Program-made: the position numbers and the translations under genes
Shown here: piece by piece, positions 44,277-53,422 of the stretch
Numbering within the stretch: the stretch's first letter is position 1
How the letters are laid out: every line of letters begins with the position of its first letter
The notes under the pieces: generated by a model
Seen by the model: the letters and a program-made list of their open reading frames with translations, nothing else
The model's database searches: none
What the model was told of the DNA's origin: nothing
NCBI GenBank assembly: GCA_017617475.1
Contig: JAFZWC010000057.1
Coordinates: forward strand, 1-64,000
DNA: 64,000 nt
Direction: 5' to 3'
Source: Bacteroidales bacterium
GTDB taxonomy: Bacteria; Bacteroidota; Bacteroidia; Bacteroidales; UBA932

Positions 44277-44770
44277 AGCGCATAGCCATCATATTTGCAT
44301 CGGCCCTGCTGGTCCTGTCCTGTGGAATCTATTCTTTCACAGGCACTTCCATTCAGCCGGACGTTAAGACCATCACCATTCCGTACGTGGAATACAAGGC
44401 CCTGCGCGTGAATCCCAGCCTGGCCGGAGACCTTACCGACGCCCTTCAGGAGAAGTTCCGCAAGCTCACCCGCCTGGAGCAGGTGGACCAGGACGGAGAC
44501 CTGGAGCTGGTGGTGGAGGTGTCGGGCTACGACGTAAAGGCCACGGCCATCACGGCCGACGAACAGGCCGCCCAGAACCGCCTGACGGTGTCCGTGAAGA
44601 TCAATTTCACCAATCGCAAATACCCCGAGGACGATGTGTCCCAGAGCTTCAGCGCATATGAGGACTTCGACGCCACCCTGTCGCTGGACGCCGTGGAGTC
44701 CGGACTTTGCGAGACCATCATCGACAAACTGGTAGAAGACATTTTCAATGCAACCGTAGCACAATGGTAG
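44273..44770 (+). CDS. lptE: LPS-assembly lipoprotein LptE
   Basis: 165 residues from the ATG at 44273, overlapping the regulator's TGA. Signal with lipobox VLSC (Cys at residue 17) directly followed by GIYSFTGTSIQPDVKTITIP, the N-terminal signature of Bacteroidota LptE. The rest alternates two helices and strands (RLTVSVKINFTNRKY, SGLCETIIDKLVEDIFNATV). LptE plugs the LptD barrel and places LPS in the outer leaflet. Sequence and neighbourhood agree. Confidence 0.9.
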   Translation: MKRIAIIFASALLVLSCGIYSFTGTSIQPDVKTITIPYVEYKALRVNPSLAGDLTDALQEKFRKLTRLEQVDQDGDLELVVEVSGYDVKATAITADEQAAQNRLTVSVKINFTNRKYPEDDVSQSFSAYEDFDATLSLDAVESGLCETIIDKLVEDIFNATVAQW

Positions 44771-45375
44771 GCAGCTCCCGCATAGACATTCACCACCTCA
44801 ACCTGGACGAGTTAGTCGGGGTGGTCAACCTGTATCCCTGGTACGGAGGTGCCCGGCTGGAACTTTGCCGCCGGATGGCCCGCATGGGAGACGCGTGGGA
44901 CGAAGAACAGTACGCCCCCGAGGCCCTGTATCTGCCCCAGCGCAGTATTCTGGTGAACCTTCTGAAGCGTTCCCGCCAGGCCGATTATTCCGACAAGGAT
45001 ATCCAGGCGCTCCTGGCCTCGTATCTGGAGCCATCGGCCCCGGAGTCCGAAGCCACCGAAGAGGCCCAGCACACCGTTCACGTGGTGGGAGGCGACTATT
45101 TCTCACAGGCCCAGTACGACAACGTGAAAAAGGGCTCGGACAACATCTTCTCCCGTTTTGCGGTGCAGATCCGCTCCGAAGCCACGCCCGCCGAAGATGG
45201 AATCTCCCCCGTGGCCGACCGCTTCGCCACGGAAACCCTGGCCCGCATCTTTGCCGAACAGGGCCGTCCGGAAGAGGCAAAACGCATTTATTCGCGTCTG
45301 ATTTTGGATATTCCGGAAAAAAGTGCTTACTTTGCATCCCTTATTGACTCATTGGAGTCAGAAACAAGCCTATAA
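44764..45375 (+). CDS. TPR-tail protein of the lptE-secG block
   Basis: 203 residues from the ATG at 44764, overlapping the lptE stop by seven nt. No signal peptide or membrane helix. The N-terminal part (LNLDELVGVVNLYPWYGGAR) is followed by an acidic linker and a C-terminal helix pair resembling one TPR (TLARIFAEQGRPEEAKRIYS). I know it as the unnamed gene usually coded between lptE and secG in Bacteroidota; function unknown, cytoplasmic by appearance. Confidence 0.8.
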   Translation: MVGSSRIDIHHLNLDELVGVVNLYPWYGGARLELCRRMARMGDAWDEEQYAPEALYLPQRSILVNLLKRSRQADYSDKDIQALLASYLEPSAPESEATEEAQHTVHVVGGDYFSQAQYDNVKKGSDNIFSRFAVQIRSEATPAEDGISPVADRFATETLARIFAEQGRPEEAKRIYSRLILDIPEKSAYFASLIDSLESETSL

Positions 45376-45398
45376 CAAGCAAATAAAAGGTAAAATAT

Positions 45399-45752
45399 AT
45401 GTCTACTGCATTTGTAATCTTACTGGTCCTGATCATTATTGCGGCCATTCTTCTGATTGCGGTTGTCCTCCTGCAGAACGGCAAGGACGGCGGCCTGGCA
45501 ACCAACTTCACTTCTGCTAACCAGACCCTGGGCGTGCGCCAGACGGCCACCATCCTGGAAAAGGCCACCTGGTACCTGGTGTCCTTCATCCTGGTGGTTT
45601 CCATCATCACCGTGTTCGTGAACCGCGGCAGCACCCAGAGCGGCACCAACGACGCCATCGGCTCCGGTATCGTGAACCAGGCCGAAAGCGCCGCCGAAGA
45701 AGCCGCCACGGTGGACTTCCCCGTGACCCAGCAGAACCCCGAGGCCGAATAA
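45399..45752 (+). CDS. secG: Protein translocase subunit SecG
   Basis: 117 residues: first membrane helix STAFVILLVLIIIAAILLIA, cytoplasmic loop with VVLLQNGKDGGLATNF, second helix ATWYLVSFILVVSIITVFVN, then a flexible acidic tail (residues 75-117) typical of Bacteroidota SecG. Stabilises SecYE during SecA-driven export. Followed by a terminator. Confidence 0.95.
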   Translation: MSTAFVILLVLIIIAAILLIAVVLLQNGKDGGLATNFTSANQTLGVRQTATILEKATWYLVSFILVVSIITVFVNRGSTQSGTNDAIGSGIVNQAESAAEEAATVDFPVTQQNPEAE

Positions 45753-45773
45753 TTAAGCGCCGGTTAATGTTTA

Positions 45774-45803
45774 TTCCTCCTGGTCCCGTGGGGCCGGGAG
45801 GAA
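45774..45803 (+). terminator. Intrinsic terminator after secG
   Basis: Stem TTCCTCCTGGTCCC / GGGGCCGGGAGGAA (14 pairs with two G-T wobbles) around a GT/short loop, followed by TTTTCG. Ends the sigma54 regulator-secG operon. Confidence 0.8.
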
Positions 45804-45820
45804 TTTTCGTAACCTTTTGC

Positions 45821-45851
45821 TTGCAAAAGACTTCATTTTCACGTATATTTG
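45821..45851 (+). promoter_or_regulatory. Promoter of the OmpA/TPR lipoprotein gene
   Basis: TTG 45821-45823, N20, TATATTTG 45844-45851; leader about 38 nt. Canonical Bacteroidota promoter. Confidence 0.75.
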
Positions 45852-45893
45852 TGGACTGAGCAAATAATGAATAATTATCCAAATTATACTGTT

Positions 45894-47531
45894 ATGAAAA
45901 GACTATTGGTTTTCTTTGCCGCTGCTACCCTTGCCGTAGCTTGCGCATCCCCCGAGAAAATGGCCAAACTGGCCGACAATGTTAAAGTAACCTGCGACCC
46001 CGAGGTCCTGGAGGTTGTTAACGGAACCATCACCCCCACCGTTACGGTTACTTATCCCAAGGATTATTTCAACCCCAAGGTTATCCTGGAAGTCACCCCC
46101 GTCATCGTTTATCAGGGTGGTGAGGCTGCCATGACTCCCTTCAAGTACCAGGGTGAAAAAGTAAAGGACAACTACAAAGTGGTTTCTTCCGCCGGACAGA
46201 GCGTTACCGAGACCCTCTTCTTCAAATATGTCCCCGGCATGGAGAAGAGCTATCTGGAGCTCCGCGGCCGCGTAATCGCCGGTAAGAAGTCCATCAACCT
46301 GCCCACCAAGAAGGTGGCCGACGGCGCCAACACCACCTACATGCTGGTGAAGCGCGAAGGTGCCGTAGCCTTCAAGAAGGACAACTATCAGGATGTCCTT
46401 GTGAGCACCGCCGAAGGTCAGATCAAGTACAAGGTGAACAGCGCCGAGGTTCGCGGCTCCGAGATTAAGAGCAGCTCCGTGAAGGAATTCCTGGCCGAGC
46501 TGGATGCCGCCAACGCCAACGAGCGTGCTACCGTCAAGAGCACCGAAATCGTTGCCTACGCTTCCCCCGAAGGCGCCATCAGCCTCAACGACAAGCTCTC
46601 CGGCAACCGCTCCAAGAGCGCTTCCAAGGCCTGGAACAAGATCACCAAGGGCCACGACGCCATGGATCCCGTGGTGAAGAGCCTGGGTGAAGACTGGGAA
46701 GGTTTCCAGCAGCTGGTTTCCGAGAGCAACATCGAAGACAAGGACCTCATTCTCCGCGTCCTCTCCATGTACAGTGACCCTAACGTGCGTGAAAACGAAA
46801 TCCGCAACATGTCCAAGGTGTTCACCGCCCTCCAGGGTGAGGTTCTCCCTGAACTGCGCCGCGCCCGCCTCATCGCCAACGTTGAGACCATCAACTACAC
46901 CAGCGAAGAACTCCTCGACCTCCTGAAGAACAACGAGTCCGTCCTGGACGAGGAAGCTCTCCTCCGCGTTGCCACCCTTGTTAAGGACAACGCCCAGAAG
47001 GAAAGCGTGTACAAGAAGGCCGTGAACCGCTTCGGTTCCAAGCGCGCCCAGTACAACCTGGCCGCCCTCTACCTGAATGAAGGCGAGGTTGCCAAGGCCG
47101 AGTCCGAACTCCGTGGCCTTGACGCCAACGACGGCGACGTCATCAACGCCAAGGGTGTGATCGCCCTCCGCAGGGACGACTTCGCTACCGCCGAACAATG
47201 CTTCCGCAAGGCTGGCACCCCTGAGGCCAACAAGAACCTCGGCGTGGTGGACATCCTCACCGGCAAGTATGCCGAGGCTGCCCAGGTCCTCAAGGACGTT
47301 GATGGCTGCTGCCACAACACCGTCCTGGCCTATGTCCTCACCAACCAGCTGGACAAGGCCATGAGCACCGCCAAGTGTGGCGATCCCAAGGTATGGTACC
47401 TCAAGGCCATCATCGCTGCCCGTCAGGGTAAGGTGAACGAAATGAAGTCCTTCCTTGAAAACGCTTACAAGAACCCGGATCTGAAAGCCCGCGCTGCCAA
47501 CGATATCGAATTCGCCGGCTACGATCTGTAG
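45894..47531 (+). CDS. Lipoprotein with OmpA-like segment and TPR region
   Basis: 545 residues from the ATG at 45894; lipobox AVAC gives a lipidated Cys at residue 17. Beta-rich N-terminal half, then an OmpA-like stretch (AYASPEGAISLNDKLSGNRS, compare GxxxxxGxxxxNxxLSxxRA) that may hold peptidoglycan, then TPR helices (RAQYNLAALYLNEGEVAKAE, GDVINAKGVIALRRDDFATA). Codon use is more uniform (many AAG, GTT, CGT, CTC) than in the neighbours, which suggests high expression, and the promoter is strong. Probably a structural envelope lipoprotein; exact role unknown. Confidence 0.78.
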   Translation: MKRLLVFFAAATLAVACASPEKMAKLADNVKVTCDPEVLEVVNGTITPTVTVTYPKDYFNPKVILEVTPVIVYQGGEAAMTPFKYQGEKVKDNYKVVSSAGQSVTETLFFKYVPGMEKSYLELRGRVIAGKKSINLPTKKVADGANTTYMLVKREGAVAFKKDNYQDVLVSTAEGQIKYKVNSAEVRGSEIKSSSVKEFLAELDAANANERATVKSTEIVAYASPEGAISLNDKLSGNRSKSASKAWNKITKGHDAMDPVVKSLGEDWEGFQQLVSESNIEDKDLILRVLSMYSDPNVRENEIRNMSKVFTALQGEVLPELRRARLIANVETINYTSEELLDLLKNNESVLDEEALLRVATLVKDNAQKESVYKKAVNRFGSKRAQYNLAALYLNEGEVAKAESELRGLDANDGDVINAKGVIALRRDDFATAEQCFRKAGTPEANKNLGVVDILTGKYAEAAQVLKDVDGCCHNTVLAYVLTNQLDKAMSTAKCGDPKVWYLKAIIAARQGKVNEMKSFLENAYKNPDLKARAANDIEFAGYDL

Positions 47532-47543
47532 GATAAACAGGCT

Positions 47544-48335
47544 GTGAAAACACGCCTTCTCATTTGGGACATCATCTTCTGCGTCCTCGTGGTGCCGGGG
47601 ATGATGTTCTTGTTTCCTGTCGCAGAGTGGATGCAATGGCATCCGGACTATGTGCTGGGATACCTGGTATGGCTGGAAGGCGTGTGGTTCATGTGTCGCA
47701 AAGGAGTGGGGCCCCTTCTGGTGCAGGACCGTCAAGGTCTGGCACTGGCAGTGGGCTCCCTTTTTCTCATTGGCGTGGTCACGTTTCTCATGACGCTTAC
47801 GCCCGTGAATTTCACCAGTCCCGGTGACGGTTTCGGCACCATGAAGCTGCACCACCGTGCCATGTGGATTCTGCTGCTGGCGGTTGTGTCGGCCAGCCTT
47901 CCCGTGGGCGCCTTGGCGGCCAAAAACAAGGAGCTGACGGCCGAGAAAGACCAGGAAGAGCGCCGGGAGAAGGCCCGGACAGCCCTGGCCACCCGCAAGG
48001 CGGAAGCCTTCACGGATGCAGGGGAAGATGAAATTCAGGTGAAGGCCGGGTACAGGACGGTCCACCTGCCTCTTACAGCCATCCAGTATATAGAAGGACG
48101 TAACAACTATGCCGCGTTCCACCTGGACCACCGGGAGGACGTGGTGTCGCAGATTCCACTCAAGAACGTGATGGAACTGCTGCCAGAAGGGAAGTTCGTG
48201 CGCATTCACCGCTCGTATATAGTGCCCGCCTGGCGCATCGAAAAACGCACGGCGACGGCCATTAAACTCATGGGCATACAGGAGCCCCTTCCCATTGGCC
48301 GCGCATACAGAGAAGAGTTAAAATCAAACAAATAA
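47544..48335 (+). CDS. Membrane LytTR-domain transcriptional regulator
   Basis: 263 residues from a GTG start at 47544 (12 nt after the lipoprotein stop). Four hydrophobic helices in the first 125 residues (LIWDIIFCVLVVPGMMFLF, ALAVGSLFLIGVVTFLM, AMWILLLAVVSASLPVGALA), a charged coiled linker, and a C-terminal LytTR DNA-binding domain (HLPLTAIQYIEGRNNYAAFH; KFVRIHRSYIVP). Membrane-bound LytTR proteins act without a separate kinase. The symporter gene begins on the base after its stop, so it may sense or control that transporter. Confidence 0.88.
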   Translation: MKTRLLIWDIIFCVLVVPGMMFLFPVAEWMQWHPDYVLGYLVWLEGVWFMCRKGVGPLLVQDRQGLALAVGSLFLIGVVTFLMTLTPVNFTSPGDGFGTMKLHHRAMWILLLAVVSASLPVGALAAKNKELTAEKDQEERREKARTALATRKAEAFTDAGEDEIQVKAGYRTVHLPLTAIQYIEGRNNYAAFHLDHREDVVSQIPLKNVMELLPEGKFVRIHRSYIVPAWRIEKRTATAIKLMGIQEPLPIGRAYREELKSNK

Positions 48336-49649
48336 ATGGCTAAAAACAATAAAGATTTCTATGCAACCCGGTCCACGGCCTGGTGGAAAGTGGCGATTGC
48401 CATGATCGGGTCGTGTCTGTCGGGTGTTACCTTCGTGTCGGTTCCCGGCATGGTGGATGTGGCCGGATTCGGCTACCTCCAGATGGTCATGGGCTTTTTC
48501 CTGGGTTACCTGGTCATCGCTTTTGTCCTGTGCCCGCTGTACTTCAAGCTCAACGTGGTGTCCGTGTACGAGTACCTGGACAAGCGCTTCGGCATGGCCT
48601 CGCACAAGACTGGCGCCTGGTTCTTCTTCATTTCCAAGATTCTGGGTGCATCGGCCCGCCTGTTCCTGGTGTGCGCCACGCTCCAGCTGCTGCTCCTGGG
48701 GCCCATCGGCGTTCCTTTCTGGATTACGGTGGTGCTGAGCGTCCTGCTGGTCTGGCTGTATACCGTGCGCGGTGGCGTAAAGGCCGTAATCGGCATGGAT
48801 ATCTTCAAGACCCTGTGCATGCTGGCGGCCGTCGGACTTACCCTGTTCCTGGTGGGCAAAGAGGTGGGCAAACTGGACTCCTCCTACATGAAACTCTTCC
48901 ATTTTGACGACGTAAACGCCTCTCAGTACTTCTGGAAACAGCTTCTGGGCGGCATGTTCACCGTCATTGCCATGACGGGCCTGGATCAGGACATGATGCA
49001 GCGCACCCTGGCCTGCAAGAACCTGAAAGACTCCCAGAAGAACCTGATGGTTTCCATCGTCCTTCAGGCGGTGATGATCTCGCTCTTCCTCTTCCTGGGC
49101 GTTGCCCTGTACCAGTATGCCGGCATGCACGGCATTACGGCCCGCGGCGACCAGCTGTTCCCCGAAGTGGCCTGGAACGGCGGTCTGCCCAAGATTGTGG
49201 GCGTTCTCTTCCTGGTGGGTCTGGTTATGGCCGGCTTCCCTGCCGGCGGATCGGCCCTTACCTCGCTCACAACCTCGTTTACCATTGATATCCTGGGCGG
49301 AAAAGACCAGAAGCGCACGCTCATCCACAGCGGCATGGCGGTGCTCATGGCCATTACCATCATTGTGTTCAACGCCCTCAACAACACCAGCGTCATTGAC
49401 GCCGTGTACCGCCTGGCCAGTTATTCGTACGGTCCTATCCTGGGCCTGTTTACCTTCGGCCTGTGCTGCAAAAAGACGGTGAAAGACCGTTGGGTTCCCG
49501 TGGTGGCCATCCTGGCCCCCGTGCTGTGCCTGGTGCTGGATATGAATTCTGTCAAATGGTTCAACGGCTACCACTTCAGCTATGAACTCCTGCTCATGAA
49601 CGCCGCCTTCACCATTATCGGCCTGCTGCTCATCAGCAAGAAGAAATAA
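48336..49649 (+). CDS. Sodium:solute symporter (SSS family)
   Basis: 437 residues with about 13 membrane helices. SSS traits: YEYLDKRFG after helix 2, SKILGASARLFLVCATLQLL, the Na+-site helix region GGMFTVIAMTGLDQDMMQRT and GGSALTSLTTSFTIDILG. It has none of the long C-terminal extension seen in SSS-kinase fusions. Substrate cannot be read; sugars, sialic acid or carboxylates are typical for the family. No gap to the LytTR gene, terminator at 49666-49698. Confidence 0.88.
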   Translation: MAKNNKDFYATRSTAWWKVAIAMIGSCLSGVTFVSVPGMVDVAGFGYLQMVMGFFLGYLVIAFVLCPLYFKLNVVSVYEYLDKRFGMASHKTGAWFFFISKILGASARLFLVCATLQLLLLGPIGVPFWITVVLSVLLVWLYTVRGGVKAVIGMDIFKTLCMLAAVGLTLFLVGKEVGKLDSSYMKLFHFDDVNASQYFWKQLLGGMFTVIAMTGLDQDMMQRTLACKNLKDSQKNLMVSIVLQAVMISLFLFLGVALYQYAGMHGITARGDQLFPEVAWNGGLPKIVGVLFLVGLVMAGFPAGGSALTSLTTSFTIDILGGKDQKRTLIHSGMAVLMAITIIVFNALNNTSVIDAVYRLASYSYGPILGLFTFGLCCKKTVKDRWVPVVAILAPVLCLVLDMNSVKWFNGYHFSYELLLMNAAFTIIGLLLISKKK

Positions 49650-49665
49650 CCCTTCAGGGCAAAAT

Positions 49666-49698
49666 AAAGGCCGGATTCCTTTAAGGGACCCGGCCTTT
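49666..49698 (+). terminator. Intrinsic terminator after the symporter gene
   Basis: Stem AAAGGCCGG / CCGGCCTTT (9 bp) with a 15-nt loop, followed by TCTTTT. Also positioned to stop the convergent phoA operon. Confidence 0.8.
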
Positions 49699-49712
49699 TC
49701 TTTTACGTTCTT

Positions 49713-50882
49713 TTACTTCATCAACGCCCGGACTATCTGGGCGACCTCGGCATTTTCGTGGATGCCGGCGAAGTTTTCGGCCCCGGGGCCGAAGGCAAAG
49801 ACCGGAACCATGATTCCGTCGTGTCCCTTGGTAGAGAAGTTAACCTTGACGGTGCGCTCTTCCAGGCTGCCCTTCAGCAGGGTGAGGCCGCCGGTGCAAT
49901 GGTCGGCCGTGACCACCACCAGGGTTTGGCCGTCCTTGGCGGCCCATTCCAGCACATAGCCCACAACCTTGTCAAAGTCAAAGAGCTCTTCGCACATCTG
50001 CCCCACCTTGTTCCGGTGGGCATAGTCGTCAATCTGGGAGCCCTCTACCATGAGGAAGAAGCCCTTTTTGTTGTCCAGCATCTCGATGGCTTTCTTTGTG
50101 CTTTCCATGAGCACGGGACCGCGGTCCAGGGACGGATCCAGGTCGTATTCTCCGTAGAGTCCCAGGAATTTGTCACCGGGTGCGGCGGCAATGTCCTGCC
50201 ATTTGTCCACGAAGGTGTAACCCTGGGCCTTCATCTCATTGATGAGGTTGCGTCCGTCGCTGCGCTGGTTCCAGAAATGGGTGCCTCCGCCGGAGATGAA
50301 GTCCACGTTGGCCGTCACATACTGGGCCGACAGGCCTTCCTCGTCTTTGCGGGAGGTGCCATGGATGCAGAAATCGGCCGGGGTAGCGTCGTTGATGCGG
50401 CAAGTGACCGTAACGCCCGTTTTCATCCCCTTGCTCTTGGCGTACTGGAGGTTGGATTCCACGGGATTGCCATCCCCGTCAACGCCAATATAGCCGTACT
50501 TGGTTTTCTGGCGGATGGCCAGCGCGGTGCCGCCGGCGCAGGAGTCGGTGATCAGCTGGTCCAGGCAGTATGTGCGGGAGGCGCCCAGCACAGGCATGCA
50601 GTCCGTCATGTTCAGATGACCGCCGTTGGCCACCCAGCCCACGTTCACCTGCTCGAAGCCCATTCCGTCGCCAATCATGAAGATGATATTCTTGATCTTC
50701 TTCCCGCGGGGCTGCTGTACACTAACGGGAGCATAAGGTACTTCCACGGTGTACTGGTCGTCCAGGCTGAAATTGTACGTGGCATACTTGGACCGGTTGC
50801 GGTCCAGAGAGTCGGGGGTCTGTGCGGCCATCCAGACGGCCGTGCCCACCAAACCCACAAATAGCAATAACGCTTTTTTCAT
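49713..50882 (-). CDS. Alkaline phosphatase (PhoA family)
   Basis: 389 residues with signal peptide. Metal ligand and fold motif NIIFMIGDGMGFEQV; nucleophilic Ser in ITDSCAGGTALA; VEGSQIDDYAHRN and TADHCTGG give the remaining zinc ligands. The chain lacks the large inserts of E. coli PhoA, fitting the short Bacteroidota form. Releases phosphate outside the cytoplasm. Ten nt after the GH2 gene, so last of the operon outer-membrane protein-GH2-phoA. Confidence 0.9.
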   Translation of the reverse strand: MKKALLLFVGLVGTAVWMAAQTPDSLDRNRSKYATYNFSLDDQYTVEVPYAPVSVQQPRGKKIKNIIFMIGDGMGFEQVNVGWVANGGHLNMTDCMPVLGASRTYCLDQLITDSCAGGTALAIRQKTKYGYIGVDGDGNPVESNLQYAKSKGMKTGVTVTCRINDATPADFCIHGTSRKDEEGLSAQYVTANVDFISGGGTHFWNQRSDGRNLINEMKAQGYTFVDKWQDIAAAPGDKFLGLYGEYDLDPSLDRGPVLMESTKKAIEMLDNKKGFFLMVEGSQIDDYAHRNKVGQMCEELFDFDKVVGYVLEWAAKDGQTLVVVTADHCTGGLTLLKGSLEERTVKVNFSTKGHDGIMVPVFAFGPGAENFAGIHENAEVAQIVRALMK

Positions 50883-50892
50883 AGTTAAATGA

Positions 50893-53409
50893 TTAATCTA
50901 CAATGGTATTCCAGCCTTTCAGGCTAATATGTGCTTCCTTGCAGCCTTCCGGCAGCCGGCACTCGATCACGCGGGATTCGCCGGGAAGCAGGGTGAAGAA
51001 GTTGTCGGTCCAGAAGGAGCCGGGGATAAGCTGGCCATCCTCGTCAGTGGCTTTGAGGATATTCTGGTAGGCCACGGCATCGCCGCGGTTCTCCAGGGTA
51101 ACCTCATAGCCCTTTTCCGTTTCCTTGAAAGTCAGGCCCACCGTAACCTGGGGCAGGTCGCAAACGAAGCCCAGATCGGCGTATTTGAGGATGGGGATGC
51201 CCCACCAGTCGGCCTTGGCCCAGTCATACACGTTAAGGCTTTCGGAGACGGCGTAGAAGTTGTTGCCGCAGGCTTTTCCATCAGGCGAAACCAGCTCCAG
51301 AGCAATGTAGCAGGGACCCTGGATGCCTTCAAACACCTTCCGGGGCTCGCGGACCTTGCTTTCCACCTGTTTGGTTTCCTTGCGGAGGAGAGTCTTTCCA
51401 TCGGCGGCGAAAACATACAGATTGGCTGTAAGATTACCGGCATTGTCTACGGCGTCGTTCACCAGATATGCGCAGCCATCCCCATAATTATAGACCAGCT
51501 GGAGGGGGCGCAAGGCCTTCTTGACGCCATAGTAACCGGCCGTAGGGATTCCGTACCAGTCGTAGAGCTGCCAATAAATGCTGGGCCAGGCGCTGTTGAG
51601 CATCCACTGAACAATACCCGTTGCATTGGGAACATTGCAGCGGAAAGCCTCAAACATGGAGCGCTCGGAATCATAATCCATGGCGTGGGCGCGGTTCACA
51701 TAGTCCTCCAGCGTTTCTGCTTTCCGGCCGAACAGGCCTTCCTGGGCCTGCATCTGGTAGGCGGGGGTGTTCATATAGGAGGCCGATGCGGTGCAGTGGT
51801 ACGACCAGTTCTTTCCCATGGGCCAGAGCTGGTCCTCGCCCACCATCTTGCGAAGGCTCTCCACCTGCGGCAGGTTCAGACCGGGGCCGGTTTCGGTGTT
51901 GAAGCCGAAAGCGCCGCCGCATTGCGTATCAATATACCAGTAGTCGGGACCCACATACTCGTAGGGGCCTTCCATCTTCATGCCGGAAGGGCCGGCCAGG
52001 CTGGTAAGTCCCTTGGCCGAGCAGATGTAGGGCCGATATTCAAGCTGCTCATACAGAGCCAGGTATTGCTTCTCCAGGCGCTCGTTGGGAATGCGGTCGC
52101 TGCCGGTGAGCCAGCCGATGAGGGAAGGGTGGTTGCGCAGACGGATAATCTGGTCATGGAAATAACGCACGGCCAGGGCCTCGGAACGGGGGTCGTTGAT
52201 GCAGCCATAGCCGTCGGTCTCGGGCAAACCGCAGTAGTCTTCCCACTCCCACTGGCAGCTCCAGCCCACCATGGACAGAACGCCCATACGGTCGCAGAGG
52301 TTGTAGATTTCGTCGTCTTTGCCCCAGATATTCTCGAAACGGATGCAGTTGAGCCCCATGTCGCACACCAGGTCCATCTGGGCCTTCAGGCTCTGGGGCG
52401 TGTCCTGGAACAGGAGATCGTCCGACCAGCCGCCAGCCTTGATAAGGACCTTCTTGCCGTTCAGGATAAACTGACGATGACCGGCGGCATCCACGATGCC
52501 CTCGATTTTGCGGATGCCGAAGTCCACACCCTTCTGATGGCTCACCTGGCCGCCCTTTTCAAAGGCAACGTCCAAGTGATACATCTCCGGCGTGCCCATT
52601 TCACGGGTCCACCAGATACGGGGGTTATCCACCGTCTCTACCACTTTCACCAGCCGGCTGCCGCCCGCGGGAATCTCCACGTCGGCCACAAAGCTGCCGC
52701 TGTCATAGACACCTTTCACCTGGCCCTGCACCGGTTCGGCGCTCAGGTTCACCAGGGTGGTGACAATCTCCAGCTGGGCGCGGGAAAGGTCGGCCGGGTC
52801 CACAATGGGCTTCACAAATACGTCCTGCACCTCAACGTCCGGGGTGGAAATGAGACTCACGGGGCGGATGATGCCCATGCTCTCGTCCAGGGGGCGGGGG
52901 TTCCAGTCGGCAAAGCCGTGGTTCAGGTCCCCTTTCTGGGCGCGGCGCACCGTCACCTTAAGGGTGTTGGTGGCTTGGGCAAGCTCCGTTACGTCAAACT
53001 CGCGCACGCTGAAGGTGCCGAAGGTGGTGTCGGACGAGGCTATCTTAACGCCGTTCATTTCCACGTCGGCATAGAAATTCAGGCCCTCGAAACGGAGGAC
53101 ATGGTGCTGGCCTTTTTGTGCCTTGAAATGCGTGGTATACACCCAGGGAGAGTCAAAAGGCGTGCGGTCCAGCTGTTTGTAGCGGTCCAAATCCAGGATG
53201 TTTTCTCCCAGGGCGCCCGCCTCGTTAAGGGCACCGGCCACCGTACAGGGAACGGTAACATCGTATTTCACCGAGGATCCCTCCTGTTGGAGAGTCCACT
53301 GTTTCAGGCTTTCGCCCTGGCTGCTGCAGCCGGACGAAAAAAGGACAAAGGGAAGGAGCATCAGAAAGCTGAGGATGCCGGTTCTTCGAGGGTTAGATCC
53401 AAGTATCAT
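50893..53409 (-). CDS. GH2 exo-glycosidase, exo-beta-glucosaminidase/mannosidase-like, lipoprotein
   Basis: 838 residues from the ATG at 53409; a lipoprotein signal with Cys at residue 28 (LFSSGC). Jelly-roll sugar-binding domain (GLNFYADVEMNGVKIASSDT), Ig-like domain, TIM barrel (KAGGWSDDLLFQ, MGLNCIRFENIWGKDDE), and C-terminal beta domains. The acid/base position reads WLTGSDRIPN, Asp where most GH2 have Asn-Glu, and the nucleophile is in FNTETGPG. Both are traits of the exo-beta-D-glucosaminidase branch. Likely trims amino-sugar or mannose ends from glycans. Confidence 0.85.
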   Translation of the reverse strand: MILGSNPRRTGILSFLMLLPFVLFSSGCSSQGESLKQWTLQQEGSSVKYDVTVPCTVAGALNEAGALGENILDLDRYKQLDRTPFDSPWVYTTHFKAQKGQHHVLRFEGLNFYADVEMNGVKIASSDTTFGTFSVREFDVTELAQATNTLKVTVRRAQKGDLNHGFADWNPRPLDESMGIIRPVSLISTPDVEVQDVFVKPIVDPADLSRAQLEIVTTLVNLSAEPVQGQVKGVYDSGSFVADVEIPAGGSRLVKVVETVDNPRIWWTREMGTPEMYHLDVAFEKGGQVSHQKGVDFGIRKIEGIVDAAGHRQFILNGKKVLIKAGGWSDDLLFQDTPQSLKAQMDLVCDMGLNCIRFENIWGKDDEIYNLCDRMGVLSMVGWSCQWEWEDYCGLPETDGYGCINDPRSEALAVRYFHDQIIRLRNHPSLIGWLTGSDRIPNERLEKQYLALYEQLEYRPYICSAKGLTSLAGPSGMKMEGPYEYVGPDYWYIDTQCGGAFGFNTETGPGLNLPQVESLRKMVGEDQLWPMGKNWSYHCTASASYMNTPAYQMQAQEGLFGRKAETLEDYVNRAHAMDYDSERSMFEAFRCNVPNATGIVQWMLNSAWPSIYWQLYDWYGIPTAGYYGVKKALRPLQLVYNYGDGCAYLVNDAVDNAGNLTANLYVFAADGKTLLRKETKQVESKVREPRKVFEGIQGPCYIALELVSPDGKACGNNFYAVSESLNVYDWAKADWWGIPILKYADLGFVCDLPQVTVGLTFKETEKGYEVTLENRGDAVAYQNILKATDEDGQLIPGSFWTDNFFTLLPGESRVIECRLPEGCKEAHISLKGWNTIVD

Positions 53410-53422
53410 AGTTTTAGTAGTG

